In this document: one piece after another, positions 55,215-64,000 of the stretch
How the letters are laid out: each line of letters begins with the position of its first letter
Position numbering within the stretch: position 1 is the stretch's first letter
Assembly (NCBI RefSeq): GCF_012273515.2
Contig: NZ_CP050975.2
Coordinates: 5,952,001 to 6,016,000 of the forward strand
Reading direction: 5' to 3'
Source: Streptomyces sp. RPA4-2
Lineage (GTDB): Bacteria; Actinomycetota; Actinomycetes; Streptomycetales; Streptomycetaceae
Length of the DNA stretch: 64,000 bases
The notes under the pieces: model-generated
The model's database searches: none
What the model was told of the DNA's origin: nothing
The model's input: the letters and a program-made list of their open reading frames with translations, nothing else
Program-made: the position numbers and the translations under genes

Positions 55215-57631
55215 TACTGACAGGCCTCGCAGGACTCGGGGTTCTCCAGGGAGCAGGCGACGGCGTCGGGGTCGGCGACCTGCTGGAGGGGGATGGTCTT
55301 CTCGGGCTGGGCCTGCGCCTGGGCGGCACGGGCGATGCGGGTCGCCGGGCGCGAGCGCAGGTAGTACGTCGTCTTCAGGCCCGACTTCCAGGCGTACGCG
55401 TACATCGAGGAGAGCTTGCCGATGGTCGGCGTCTCCAGGAAGAGGTTCAGCGACTGGGCCTGGTCCAGGAACGGGGTACGGGCCGCGGCCATGTCGATGA
55501 GGCCGCGCTGCGGGATCTCCCACGCCGTGCGGTACAGGTCGCGGACGTCCTGCGGCACCCAGGTGAAGCCCTGCACCGAGCCGTTCGCCTCGCGCAGCGC
55601 CTCCCGGGTCTGCGCGTCCCACACCCCGAGCTTCTTCAGCTCGGCCACAAGGTAGGAGTTGACCTGGAGGAACTCACCGGACAGCGTCTCGCGCTTGAAG
55701 AGGTTCGAGACCTGCGGCTCGATGCACTCGTACACGCCCGCGATGGACGCGATCGTCGCGGTGGGCGCGATGGCGAGCAGCAGCGAGTTGCGCATGCCGA
55801 CCGCGGCGATGCGCTCCCGCAGCGCCGCCCAGCGCTCCGGCCAGTTCAGCTCGACGTCGAAGTGGTCGGGGTGCAGCACACCGCGGGCGGTACGGGTCTT
55901 CTCCCAGGCCGGCAGCGGGCCGTTGCGCTCGGCGAGGTCGGCGGAGGCCTCGTAGGCGGCGAGCATGATGCGCTCGGCGATACGGGTGGAGAGCGCGCGG
56001 GCGGCGGGCGAGTCGAAGGGCAGACGCAGCTTGAAGAAGACGTCCTGGAGGCCCATCGCGCCGAGGCCGACGGGGCGCCACTTGGCGTTCGACCGGCCCG
56101 CCTGCTCGGTCGGGTAGAAGTTGATGTCGACGACGCGGTCGAGGAAGGTGACGGCGGTGCGGACCGTCTCGTCCAGACGCTCCCAGTCGAGATCGCCGGT
56201 CGTCGTGTCGACGAACGCGCCGAGGTTGACCGAGCCGAGGTTGCAGACGGCCGTCTCCCCGTCGTCCGTGACCTCCAGGATCTCGGTGCACAGGTTCGAG
56301 GAGTGCACGGTGTGGCCCGGCTCCGCCGTCTGGTTGGCCGTGCGGTTGGCGGCGTCCTTGAAGGTCATCCAGCCGTTGCCGGTCTGCGCCAGGGTGCGCA
56401 TCATGCGGCCGTAGAGGTCGCGGGCCGGGATGGTCTTCTTCGCCAGGCCCTTCGCCTCCGCCGCACGGTACGCCGCGTCGAACTCGGCGCCCCACAGGTC
56501 GACCAGTCCGGGCACGTCGGAGGGGGAGAAGAGGGACCACTGCGCGTCGGCGTCGACCCGGCGCATGAACTCGTCCGGGATCCAGTGCGCGAGGTTCAGG
56601 TTGTGCGTACGGCGGGCGTCCTCGCCGGTGTTGTCACGCAGCTCCAGGAACTCCTCGATGTCGGAGTGCCAGGTCTCCAGGTAGACCGCGGCGGCGCCCT
56701 TGCGCCGGCCGCCCTGGTTCACCGCGGCGACCGAGGCGTCGAGGGTCTTCAGGAACGGGACGATGCCGTTGGAGTGCCCGTTCGTGCCGCGGATCAGTGA
56801 ACCGCGGGAGCGGATGCGGGAGTAGGACAGCCCGATACCGCCCGCGTGCTTCGACAGGCGCGCGACCTGGTGGTAGCGGTCGTAGATGGAGTCCAGCTCG
56901 TCCAGCGGGGAGTCGAGGAGGTAGCAGGACGACATCTGGGGGTGCCGCGTACCGGAGTTGAAGAGCGTGGGGGAGGAGGGGAGGTAGTCCAGCCGGCTCA
57001 TCAGGCCGTAGAGCGCGGCCACTTCGTCGACGGACCGGGCCGTGTCGTCCTCCGCCAGGCCGGACGCCACCCGGAGCATGAAGTGCTGGGGGGTCTCGAC
57101 GACCTTGCGGGTGATCGGGTGCCGGAGCAGGTAGCGGCTGTGCAGGGTGCGCAGGCCGAAGTAGCCGAAGCGGTCGTCGCCCGCGGTGTCGATCAGCGCG
57201 TCCAGGCGGGCCGCGTGAAGGTCGACGAAGTCCGCCGTGCGGTCGGCGATCAGACCCTCGCGCCGGCCCGTGGTGATGGACTCGGAGAACGTCGTGACGC
57301 CCTGCGAGGCGGCCTCCTCGGCGATGCCGACCGTCAGCAGCCTGGCGGCCAGCCGCGAGTACACGGGGTCCTCGGAGATGAGGCCGGCGGCCGCCTCGGT
57401 GGCCAGCTCGCGCAGTTCCGCGTCGTCCGCGTGCGTGGACCGGCCGCGCAGCGCGGCGGCGGCGACCCGGCCGGGGTCGGCGCCGGGGAGGTCGGCGGTG
57501 AAGTCGGTCAGGGTACGCAGCAGCGTGGTACCGGGACCGTCCGTCTCCACCGGGGCCCGCTGCGCGGACTCCGCTTCCACCGGGGCCTGCTGGGCGGAAA
57601 CTGAAACCGGGTCGGCTGGCGCGATGGTCAC
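55214..57631 (-). CDS. nrdA: Class Ia ribonucleotide reductase large subunit NrdA
   Basis: 805 residues. An ATP-cone-like N-terminal part precedes the catalytic core with the active-site cysteines (SSCYLLDSP, NLCTEILE, VCNLGSVNLG) and the finger loop LAIAPTATIASIAGV. The C-terminal redox pair is CEACQ. It makes deoxynucleotides in air. GTG 57631 follows GAGGGAGAG. It is controlled by the B12 riboswitch and probably NrdR. In Streptomyces, B12 turns off this oxygen-dependent enzyme in favour of the B12-dependent NrdJ. Confidence 0.94.
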   Translation of the reverse strand: MTIAPADPVSVSAQQAPVEAESAQRAPVETDGPGTTLLRTLTDFTADLPGADPGRVAAAALRGRSTHADDAELRELATEAAAGLISEDPVYSRLAARLLTVGIAEEAASQGVTTFSESITTGRREGLIADRTADFVDLHAARLDALIDTAGDDRFGYFGLRTLHSRYLLRHPITRKVVETPQHFMLRVASGLAEDDTARSVDEVAALYGLMSRLDYLPSSPTLFNSGTRHPQMSSCYLLDSPLDELDSIYDRYHQVARLSKHAGGIGLSYSRIRSRGSLIRGTNGHSNGIVPFLKTLDASVAAVNQGGRRKGAAAVYLETWHSDIEEFLELRDNTGEDARRTHNLNLAHWIPDEFMRRVDADAQWSLFSPSDVPGLVDLWGAEFDAAYRAAEAKGLAKKTIPARDLYGRMMRTLAQTGNGWMTFKDAANRTANQTAEPGHTVHSSNLCTEILEVTDDGETAVCNLGSVNLGAFVDTTTGDLDWERLDETVRTAVTFLDRVVDINFYPTEQAGRSNAKWRPVGLGAMGLQDVFFKLRLPFDSPAARALSTRIAERIMLAAYEASADLAERNGPLPAWEKTRTARGVLHPDHFDVELNWPERWAALRERIAAVGMRNSLLLAIAPTATIASIAGVYECIEPQVSNLFKRETLSGEFLQVNSYLVAELKKLGVWDAQTREALREANGSVQGFTWVPQDVRDLYRTAWEIPQRGLIDMAAARTPFLDQAQSLNLFLETPTIGKLSSMYAYAWKSGLKTTYYLRSRPATRIARAAQAQAQPEKTIPLQQVADPDAVACSLENPESCEACQ

Positions 57632-57764
57632 TTGGGGCTCTCCCTCGCTCGGCACGGGGCCTGGCGGAGGGCAGCGGGACACGCGACTCGGTTACGGGTA
57701 CGCGTGCGTCCACCGGCCCATTCCACGAGGCCCGGACGTCGTCGGCGCCCGGGCCGGCTGGCCG

Positions 57765-57880
57765 GGGCACGCTGTCGGCAGGTCCTCGGACTGAAGCCCG
57801 TGCGCGAATGCGCACAAGTACACCGTTGCGGGACAGTTCCGGATTCGCACCGGATTCCCCTGCGACGACAGCGAGCATGA
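57765..57880 (-). promoter_or_regulatory. Cobalamin (adenosyl-B12) riboswitch before nrdA
   Basis: On the minus strand the core GGGAATCCGGTGCGAATCCGG then AACTGTCCCGCAACGGT and, later, GGACCTGCCGACAG match the B12-riboswitch consensus. Helix P1 forms from CGCTGTCG (57873-57866) and CGACAGCG (57777-57770). A GC-rich expression platform follows toward 57640. This class is known to control nrdABS in S. coelicolor. Confidence 0.9.
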
Positions 57881-57884
57881 GCAT

Positions 57885-57926
57885 ACATCTAGTGCCGGGC
57901 TGAGGAAGCACCCCCACATGTTGTGC
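57885..57926 (-). promoter_or_regulatory. Two NrdR-like boxes 31 bp apart
   Basis: ACATCTAGTGCCG begins at 57885 and ACATGTTGTGCCG at 57916, same orientation, offset 31 bp. NrdR boxes occur as pairs about three helix turns apart in nrd promoters. They lie upstream of the riboswitch, in the expected promoter region. Confidence 0.5.
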
Positions 57927-57946
57927 CGTGTCGGCTTCGGAGGGCG

Positions 57947-58465
57947 CTACGGAGTGTGCCTGAGGGTCAACTCGTAGGTGAGGAGGAAGACGTCGTCGAG
58001 GTGCGGAACCGGGTTCCAGTCGCGCTCCGGGGCGCGGGTGAAGCCGAGGCGTTCGTAGAGGCGGTGGGCGGTGCGCATGGTGCGCTGGGTGGACAGCACC
58101 ACGCGCGCACAGCCCCCGGTGGCCCGTGCGCGGTCGACGCAGGCGCCCACGAGGGCCGCGCCCGCACCCCGGCCGCGGGCCTCGCGCGCGACGGCGAGCA
58201 TCCGGATCTCGGCCTCGCCGGGCCGTGCGATGTCGGCCATGGGGCCGCCCCGGGGGACGAAGGTCACGCCGCCGAGGACCTGTTCCCCCTCGACCGCGAC
58301 GAGCACCTCGGCCGCGGCGGCCCGCTTCGCGACGTCCCGCAGCTCTCCGAGATACGGGTCGCCCTCCCCGAAGTCGAGCAGCCCGTCCCCGAGATAGGCC
58401 CGCACGGTGATCTCGCCGACGCAGGGGTACTCCTCCGGCCGCGCGGGCCTGATGACGATGTCCAT
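57947..58465 (-). CDS. GNAT-family acetyltransferase
   Basis: 172 residues. The acetyl-CoA loop is VAREARGRGAGAALVGACV (R-x2-G-x-G/A pattern) at about 97-115, with YERLGFTRAPERDW near the end. It transfers acetyl groups from acetyl-CoA to an unknown amine. ATG 58465 gives the usual length. Its 3' end is close to the nrdA promoter region (21 bp away). Confidence 0.88.
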   Translation of the reverse strand: MDIVIRPARPEEYPCVGEITVRAYLGDGLLDFGEGDPYLGELRDVAKRAAAAEVLVAVEGEQVLGGVTFVPRGGPMADIARPGEAEIRMLAVAREARGRGAGAALVGACVDRARATGGCARVVLSTQRTMRTAHRLYERLGFTRAPERDWNPVPHLDDVFLLTYELTLRHTP

Positions 58466-58493
58466 GCCGGGAGTGTGCCCCGGACGCACGGCG

Positions 58494-58525
58494 GCGGGCC
58501 GCCGGATCTCTCTCCGGCGGCCCGC
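58494..58525 (-). terminator. Terminator after the symporter operon
   Basis: GCGGGCCGCCGGA / TCCGGCGGCCCGC, 13-bp arms with a 6-nt loop, 75 bp beyond the symporter stop. Confidence 0.75.
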
Positions 58526-58599
58526 TCCCTGGTACCGCTGTCCCGGACCGCGCCCGGCGGTGCCCGCCCGTGGGAGCGGGCGGGACTTTCGCAAGGCGC

Positions 58600-60210
58600 C
58601 TAGTGGCCCGCCTCCGCGGTGGCCGGGGGCAGTTCGACCTGGACTCCCGGGTCGCCCGCGTCCGCCGTGTAGTCCGCCGGTGACGTCTCGTCCACGCCGT
58701 CGGGCGCCTTGAACGCCCGCAGGGCGAAGGTGAGGACGACGGAGACCACCACGTTCATGACGAACGCCGTCAGACCGATGTAGCCGATCTCCCCGATCCC
58801 CGGGATCTCCTTCGAGCTGCCGCCGAAGTGCGCTTGCGTCGGTGAGGCGACCCCGTAGGCGGCGAGCGTGCCGTAGAGCATGCCGACCGCCCAGCCGCCG
58901 AGCAGCGCCCAGCGGTGGAACCAGCGCGTGAACAGACCGCCGACCAGGGCCGGGAAGGTCTGCAGGATCCAGATGCCGCCCAGGAGCTGGAAGTTGATGG
59001 CGACCGTCTTGTCCATCGTCAGGACGAAGACCAGCGCGCCCACCTTCACCAGGAGCGAGACCAGCTTGGAGACCTTCGTCTCCTGCTGCGGGGTCGCGTC
59101 CGGATTGATGAAGTCCCTGTAGATGTTGCGGGTGAAGAGGTTCGCGGCCGCGATGGACATGATGGCCGCGGGGACGAGGGCTCCGATGCCGATCGCGGCG
59201 AAGGCCACACCCGCGAACCAGTCCGGGAACATGTCCTCGAAGAGCTGCGGGATGGCGAGCTGGCCGTTGGTGACCTTCACCCCGGCCGCGATCGCCATGA
59301 AGCCGAGCAGGGCGAGCAGGCCCAGCATCAGGGAGTAGAGCGGCAGGATCGTGGTGTTGCGCCGGATCACCTCACGGCTGCGGCTGGACAGCGTCGCGGT
59401 GATCGAGTGCGGGTACATGAACAGGGCGAGCGCGGAGCCGAGTGCCAGGGTGGCGTAGGTCCACTGCCCTGCCTGGGCCGGTACGATCCCGCCCGCGCCG
59501 GCCGCGGCGTACTTCTCGCTCGCCGAGTGGAAGATCTCGTCGAAGCCGCCCAGCTTGATCGGGATGTAGATGATGGCCACCGCGATCACGATGTAGATCA
59601 GGGTGTCCTTCACGAACGCGATCAGGGCGGGGGCGCGCAGGCCCGAGGAGTAGGTGTACGCGGCCAGTACGCCGAAGGCGATGAGGAGCGGGAGGTCCTT
59701 GACGAACCAGTTCGTGTTCTCGCCGCCGCCGACGCCCATGACGTCCAGCACGGCCTGGATGCCCACCAGTTGGAGCGCGATGTACGGCATGGTCGCGAGG
59801 ATGCCGGTGACGGCGACGGCGAGGGACAGGCCCTTGGAGCCGAAGCGGCCGCGCACGAAGTCCGACGTCGTCACATAGCCGTGCTTGTGCGAGACGGACC
59901 ACAGGCGGGGCAGGAACGTGAAGACCAGCGGGTAGACCAGGATCGTGTACGGCACGGCGAAGAAGCCGGCCGCGCCCGCCGCGTAGATCGCGGCCGGTAC
60001 GGCGACGAAGGTGTACGCCGTGTAGAGGTCGCCGCCGAGCAGGAACCAGGTGACCCAGGTGCCGAACGACCGCCCGCCCAGGCCCCATTCGTCGAGGCTC
60101 TGCTCGTTGTCGGCCTTGCGCCAGCGCGCGGCCAGGAAGCCCATGACCGTGACGGCCACGAAGAAGATGATGAAGACGGCGAGTGCCACGCCGTTCACGC
60201 CGTCGTTCAT
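58600..60210 (-). CDS. Sodium:solute symporter (SSF family)
   Basis: 536 residues, about 13 membrane helices. The family block YTYSSGLRAPALIAFVKD matches the SSS signature region; WGLGGRSFGTWVTWFLLGGDLYTAYTF near the start is typical of the monocarboxylate/acetate branch (MctP-like). It imports an organic acid with sodium. ATG 60210 overlaps the DUF3311 stop by 4 nt, so the two form an operon. Confidence 0.9.
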   Translation of the reverse strand: MNDGVNGVALAVFIIFFVAVTVMGFLAARWRKADNEQSLDEWGLGGRSFGTWVTWFLLGGDLYTAYTFVAVPAAIYAAGAAGFFAVPYTILVYPLVFTFLPRLWSVSHKHGYVTTSDFVRGRFGSKGLSLAVAVTGILATMPYIALQLVGIQAVLDVMGVGGGENTNWFVKDLPLLIAFGVLAAYTYSSGLRAPALIAFVKDTLIYIVIAVAIIYIPIKLGGFDEIFHSASEKYAAAGAGGIVPAQAGQWTYATLALGSALALFMYPHSITATLSSRSREVIRRNTTILPLYSLMLGLLALLGFMAIAAGVKVTNGQLAIPQLFEDMFPDWFAGVAFAAIGIGALVPAAIMSIAAANLFTRNIYRDFINPDATPQQETKVSKLVSLLVKVGALVFVLTMDKTVAINFQLLGGIWILQTFPALVGGLFTRWFHRWALLGGWAVGMLYGTLAAYGVASPTQAHFGGSSKEIPGIGEIGYIGLTAFVMNVVVSVVLTFALRAFKAPDGVDETSPADYTADAGDPGVQVELPPATAEAGH

Positions 60211-60488
60211 GCGTCGGTACCGCCCTTCGTGGTGGCGCGGGCGCGCTGGTCACGCTGCCACAGCTGGTACGCGGTCACGGTGAGCGCGGTCGAGAGAAGC
60301 ACCCACAGCATCTGGTACCAGTAGAAGAAAGGGATGCCGATGAAGGCCGGGTCGACCTTCGCGTACGAACCGACCCACAGCATGGCCACGGACGGGGCGA
60401 TCAGGCAGAGGGCGATCACCACGCGGAGCGGTGTCACCACCCGGACCGGTGTCACCACCGGTGGTTTCGCTTCCGGCACGTCTGACAT
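60207..60488 (-). CDS. DUF3311 small membrane protein, symporter partner
   Basis: 93 residues with two membrane helices (VVIALCLIAPSVAMLWVG and WYQMLWVLLSTALTVTAYQLW). DUF3311 proteins are usually encoded just before SSF symporters and act as their accessory subunit. The start of the protein carries a repeat (VTPVRVVTPLRVV) from an 18-bp DNA duplication. ATG 60488 is chosen as the only good start. Overlaps the symporter ATG. Confidence 0.87.
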   Translation of the reverse strand: MSDVPEAKPPVVTPVRVVTPLRVVIALCLIAPSVAMLWVGSYAKVDPAFIGIPFFYWYQMLWVLLSTALTVTAYQLWQRDQRARATTKGGTDA

Positions 60489-60796
60489 GGGTGGCTCCGT
60501 CCCCTCGCTGGTCACCTGTGCAATGCGCAGGAAATCTAGGCGACCGTTCCGCTTTATGGAACCCCCTCCCCGGCGGTGGATGTGGAGGGTTGGTGTGCGG
60601 GAGCGCGGGCGGGCCGGCCGGTGAACTCCCTTACCGGGCAGCGCGTTGCCCCGACCGCCCGGAGCGGGGCCGGCCGCGTCGCGCACCGGTCCCGCCGCGC
60701 CCCGGCCGGGACCGTGCCTCGAACGTGAACGCGAAGTGGTACCGGGGGGCCCGCGGGGGACCGCCGGTCACCCCGGACCTCGGGGACACCGGTGTT

Positions 60797-61609
<813 letters not shown>

Positions 61610-61693
61610 TCACGGGTCACATCGTGGCACGGCTTCGCGTGCGAGTGTCTCCCGCACGCTCCGTGATCCCCTCTATATACCGTCGGCGTACCT

Positions 61694-61709
61694 GTTGGTC
61701 TAGTCCATC
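61694..61709. promoter_or_regulatory. dre-like DasR site near dasR
   Basis: GTTGGTCTAGTCCATC, close to the dre consensus ACTGGTCTAGACCACT with a few changes. It lies 133 bp upstream of dasR and may be an autoregulatory site. Confidence 0.65.
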
Positions 61710-61827
61710 GTGCGCGCGGGGTTCCTGAACAGCCCTGCCGTTTATGCCGCTTACCTACTTAAAGGTCCTTGCATATGTAGGTCCCATAACGGACGGTCGG
61801 CCGGGCTTACACACCCTTGACACCCCT

Positions 61828-61880
61828 CTAGGTCTAGGCCAAGCTCCCCGTACTGGTCTACACCATTGGTCCAGGTCCCA
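61828..61880. promoter_or_regulatory. Three dre-like DasR sites near dasA
   Basis: CTAGGTCTAGGCCAAG (61828-61843), ACTGGTCTACACCATT (61852-61867) and ATTGGTCCAGGTCCCA (61865-61880). The middle one is the best match to dre. They lie about 85-137 bp upstream of dasA. Confidence 0.7.
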
Positions 61881-61964
61881 GCCCCACGGGCAGTAATCGG
61901 CAGCGATTCGGCGTGTGTCACCGCGGTGGGCAGGGGGGTTTGTGGCATCCCTGAGGAGGGTGGC

Positions 61965-63251
61965 GTGAAGCGGAAGCTGGCAGCTGCGATCGGTATCGCG
62001 GGCATGATGGTCTCCATCGCGGCGTGCGGGGGCAGTGACAACAAGTCCGGGGGATCGGACAAGGGCGCGGACGCCAAGGAACTGACCGTCTGGCTCACGG
62101 TGGACGCCCAGAACAACTGGCCCGAGCTGGTCAAGGCCGCGGACGCCGCGGTGAAGGCGAAGCACCCGGGCGTCAAGATCAACCACGAGTACTACGGCTG
62201 GCCGGACAAGAACACCAAGCTCGACGCCGTCCTCGCCACCGACAAGGCCCCCGACGTGGTCGAGATGGGCAACACCGAGATGCTCGGCTACATGGTCAAG
62301 GGAGCCTTCGCCCCCGTCGACGCCACGAAGTTCGACAACTCGGCCGGGTGGCTCGACGGCCTGAAGGCATCGGTCACCTACGAGGACAAGACCTACGGCG
62401 TGCCGTACTACGCCGGCGGCCGCGTCGGCAACTGGCGCAAGGACGTGGCGGCTTCGGCCGGCATCAAGGCGACCCCGAAGACGTACCAGGAGCTCACCTC
62501 CGACCTGGACAAGATCCAGAAGAAGGAGGGGAGCAAGTTCAACGCCTGGTACCAGCCCACCCGCGACTGGTACGCCGCGATGTCCTTCGTCTACGACGCC
62601 GGCGGCTCCATCGCCACGGACGAGGGCGGCCAGTGGAAGGCCAACCTCTCCTCGCCCGAGTCGGTCAAGGGCCTCAACGAGTTCAAGAACGTCGTCGACA
62701 AGTACATGCACGGCGACAAGACCAAGGACGAGTCCGACCGTTACATCGTCTACGGCCAGGGCAAGTCCGCCATGATCTTCGGCGCCGCCTGGGAAGGCGC
62801 GACCTCCGAGGACCCGAAGAACGACAAGACCGGCAAGCTCAAGGGCAACCTCGAGAACTTCGTGATGCCCGGCCCGTCCGGCAAGAACCTGCCCGTCTTC
62901 CTCGGCGGCTCCGACCTCGCCATCCCGGTGAAGTCCAAGGCGCAGGCCCTCGCCGGCGAGTGGATCAACGCCCTCACGGGCTCCACGGGCCAGAAGGGCC
63001 TGATGGGCAAGGGCAACCTGCCCAACAACAAGACCGACCTCGCGACCCTCAAGAACGACCCGGCGACGGTCGTCCCGGCCACCGCGGCCGAGAGCAGCTG
63101 GTTCGTGCCGATGGCGCCGGGCTGGGGCCAGGTCGAGAAGGCCCAGGTCCTTCAGACGATGCTGCAGAACATCGGCACCGGCAAGAAGTCGGTCGAGGCC
63201 GCCGCGAAGGAAGCGGACGCCGCGATCGACAAGGTCATCAACACCAAGTGA
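61965..63251 (+). CDS. dasA: Chitobiose-binding lipoprotein DasA
   Basis: 428 residues. The signal peptide (LAAAIGIAGMMVSIAAC) ends in lipobox IAAC. The mature protein is an ABC sugar-binding protein (cluster B type, APDVVEMGNTEMLGYM, GWGQVEKAQVLQTML). DasA captures chitobiose for DasBC. GTG 61965 follows GAGGAGGG at about 5 nt. Divergent from dasR, with dre sites between. A terminator in front of dasB would make dasA the most abundant product. Confidence 0.95.
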   Translation: MKRKLAAAIGIAGMMVSIAACGGSDNKSGGSDKGADAKELTVWLTVDAQNNWPELVKAADAAVKAKHPGVKINHEYYGWPDKNTKLDAVLATDKAPDVVEMGNTEMLGYMVKGAFAPVDATKFDNSAGWLDGLKASVTYEDKTYGVPYYAGGRVGNWRKDVAASAGIKATPKTYQELTSDLDKIQKKEGSKFNAWYQPTRDWYAAMSFVYDAGGSIATDEGGQWKANLSSPESVKGLNEFKNVVDKYMHGDKTKDESDRYIVYGQGKSAMIFGAAWEGATSEDPKNDKTGKLKGNLENFVMPGPSGKNLPVFLGGSDLAIPVKSKAQALAGEWINALTGSTGQKGLMGKGNLPNNKTDLATLKNDPATVVPATAAESSWFVPMAPGWGQVEKAQVLQTMLQNIGTGKKSVEAAAKEADAAIDKVINTK

Positions 63252-63258
63252 CCTGAGC

Positions 63259-63307
63259 GCAGGGCCCCGTCGGACCCCGGGGAGTGCTTCCGGGGACGGG
63301 GCCCTGC
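63259..63307 (+). terminator. Partial terminator between dasA and dasB
   Basis: 13-bp perfect arms (63259-63271, 63295-63307) with an inner CCCCGG/CCGGGG pairing, then TTCTCGT. It lies inside the das operon and may lower read-through into the permease genes. Confidence 0.75.
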
Positions 63308-63344
63308 TTCTCGTACGACCTGAGGGACCGCTGAGGAGCGCGCG

Positions 63345-64000
63345 ATGAGTGCCGCAGACACGACCACCCCGACCAAGGCGCCACCGGCACGGCAGGCATC
63401 GCCACCGACGGCCCCCAGGGCGCCACGCAGAAGGCGGGCCCCCGGCGGAACCGCCGTCCCCTGGGCGCTGCTCGCCCCCTGTCTGCTCATCCTCGCGCTG
63501 GTCATGGGCTACCCCCTGGTCCGGCTCGTCACCCTGTCCTTCCAGAAGTTCGGCCAGTCCCAGCTCTGGGGCTTCCAGCCGGCCGAGTCGGTCGGCTTCG
63601 ACAACTTCACCAAGGTGCTCGGCGACGGCGAGTTCTGGGCCGTCGTCCTGCGCACGATCGTCTTCGCCGGCGGGTCCGTCGTCTTCACGATGGTCGCAGG
63701 CATGCTGATCGCGCTGCTGCTCCAGCGCGTCTCCGGCTGGGTCAAGACGCTCGTCAACATCGTGCTGGTGGCCAGCTGGGGCATGCCGATCATCGTGGCC
63801 ACCACCGTCTTCAAGTGGCTCTTCGACTCGGACTACGGCGTGTTCAACGCGCTGCTGAGCAAGCTGCCGGGCGTCGACCTGGTCGGTCACAACTGGTTCG
63901 CCAGCGGACCGCAGGGCCTGGCCGTGATCATGCTGCTGGTGGTGTGGGGCGCGGTGCCCTTCGTCGTCATCACGCTCGGCGCGGGCCTGACCCAGGTGCC
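63345..64000 (+). CDS. dasB: Chitobiose ABC transporter permease DasB (3' end missing)
   Basis: 218 residues to the window edge. A basic N-terminal tail (PRRRRAPGGTAVP type) precedes membrane helices LLAPCLLILALVMGYPLV and GGSVVFTMVAGMLIALLL and the sugar-permease block SWGMPIIVATTVFKWLF. Permease subunit of the DasABC importer. GAGGAGCGCGCG precedes ATG 63345. The gene runs off the right edge. Confidence 0.93.
   Translation, partial: MSAADTTTPTKAPPARQASPPTAPRAPRRRRAPGGTAVPWALLAPCLLILALVMGYPLVRLVTLSFQKFGQSQLWGFQPAESVGFDNFTKVLGDGEFWAVVLRTIVFAGGSVVFTMVAGMLIALLLQRVSGWVKTLVNIVLVASWGMPIIVATTVFKWLFDSDYGVFNALLSKLPGVDLVGHNWFASGPQGLAVIMLLVVWGAVPFVVITLGAGLTQV

Overview
The window looks like a conserved stretch of chromosome from a Streptomyces species. 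GC content is very high with strong third-position GC bias. Landmark genes of the genus occur in the familiar order: adnAB and uvrD2, wblC/whiB7, sigR-rsrA, the albaflavenone pair eizA-CYP170, B12-riboswitch-controlled nrdAB, and dasR-dasAB. From memory, this is the block that in S. coelicolor runs from roughly SCO5183 to SCO5233. There are no transposases, integrases, CRISPR arrays or rRNA genes.

Layout. 1-10.6 kb: DNA repair and redox block, with adnA (cut by the window edge), adnB (reading frame broken at about 4250), an M20 peptidase, nudC, mycoredoxin and uvrD2. 10.6-15.7 kb: wblC with a 600-nt structured leader, small proteins, an ABC1 kinase/ThiF-like pair and a divergent HELAH metallopeptidase. 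15.8-19 kb: a TerD-AIM24 / AIM24 / AIM24 operon. 19-28.3 kb: Nudix, DUF2342, epimerase, moaE, a PDZ-Lon protease, PPA1309 and UPF0182 genes. 28.3-31 kb: two identical initiator tRNA genes flanking a Sel1-repeat gene. 31-41.1 kb: fur/catR-like regulator with divergent catalase, a CBS protein, hisN, a TetR regulator, an SMR transporter, rsgA, aroA, an M50 peptidase, an HMCES/YedK protein and an alpha/beta hydrolase. 41.1-47.3 kb: sigR-rsrA, two membrane HD-domain proteins, a TPR protein and peptide deformylase. 47.5-58 kb: eizA-CYP170, an nrdS-like regulator, a small membrane protein, a lipoprotein, a sedolisin protease and nrdB-nrdA behind a cobalamin riboswitch. 58-64 kb: GNAT, sodium:solute symporter with DUF3311, and dasR/dasA/dasB (cut at the edge).

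Regulation is unusually readable. A RecA-independent damage-type promoter precedes adnB. SigR promoters of the form GGAAT-N18-GTT precede mycoredoxin and sigR. A WhiB7-type promoter and an attenuator precede wblC. A Fur-family operator sits in the catalase promoter. Two NrdR-like boxes 31 bp apart lie above the B12 riboswitch. Four dre-like DasR sites lie between dasR and dasA. Many genes have a TANNNT element 6-8 nt before the start codon, the pattern of leaderless mRNAs.

The items most worth a second look are the split adnB, the roughly 3.2 kb insertion that separates nrdS from nrdAB, the wblC leader with its uORF and terminator, and the TerD-AIM24 operon. I did not find a clearly new defence or mobile system.
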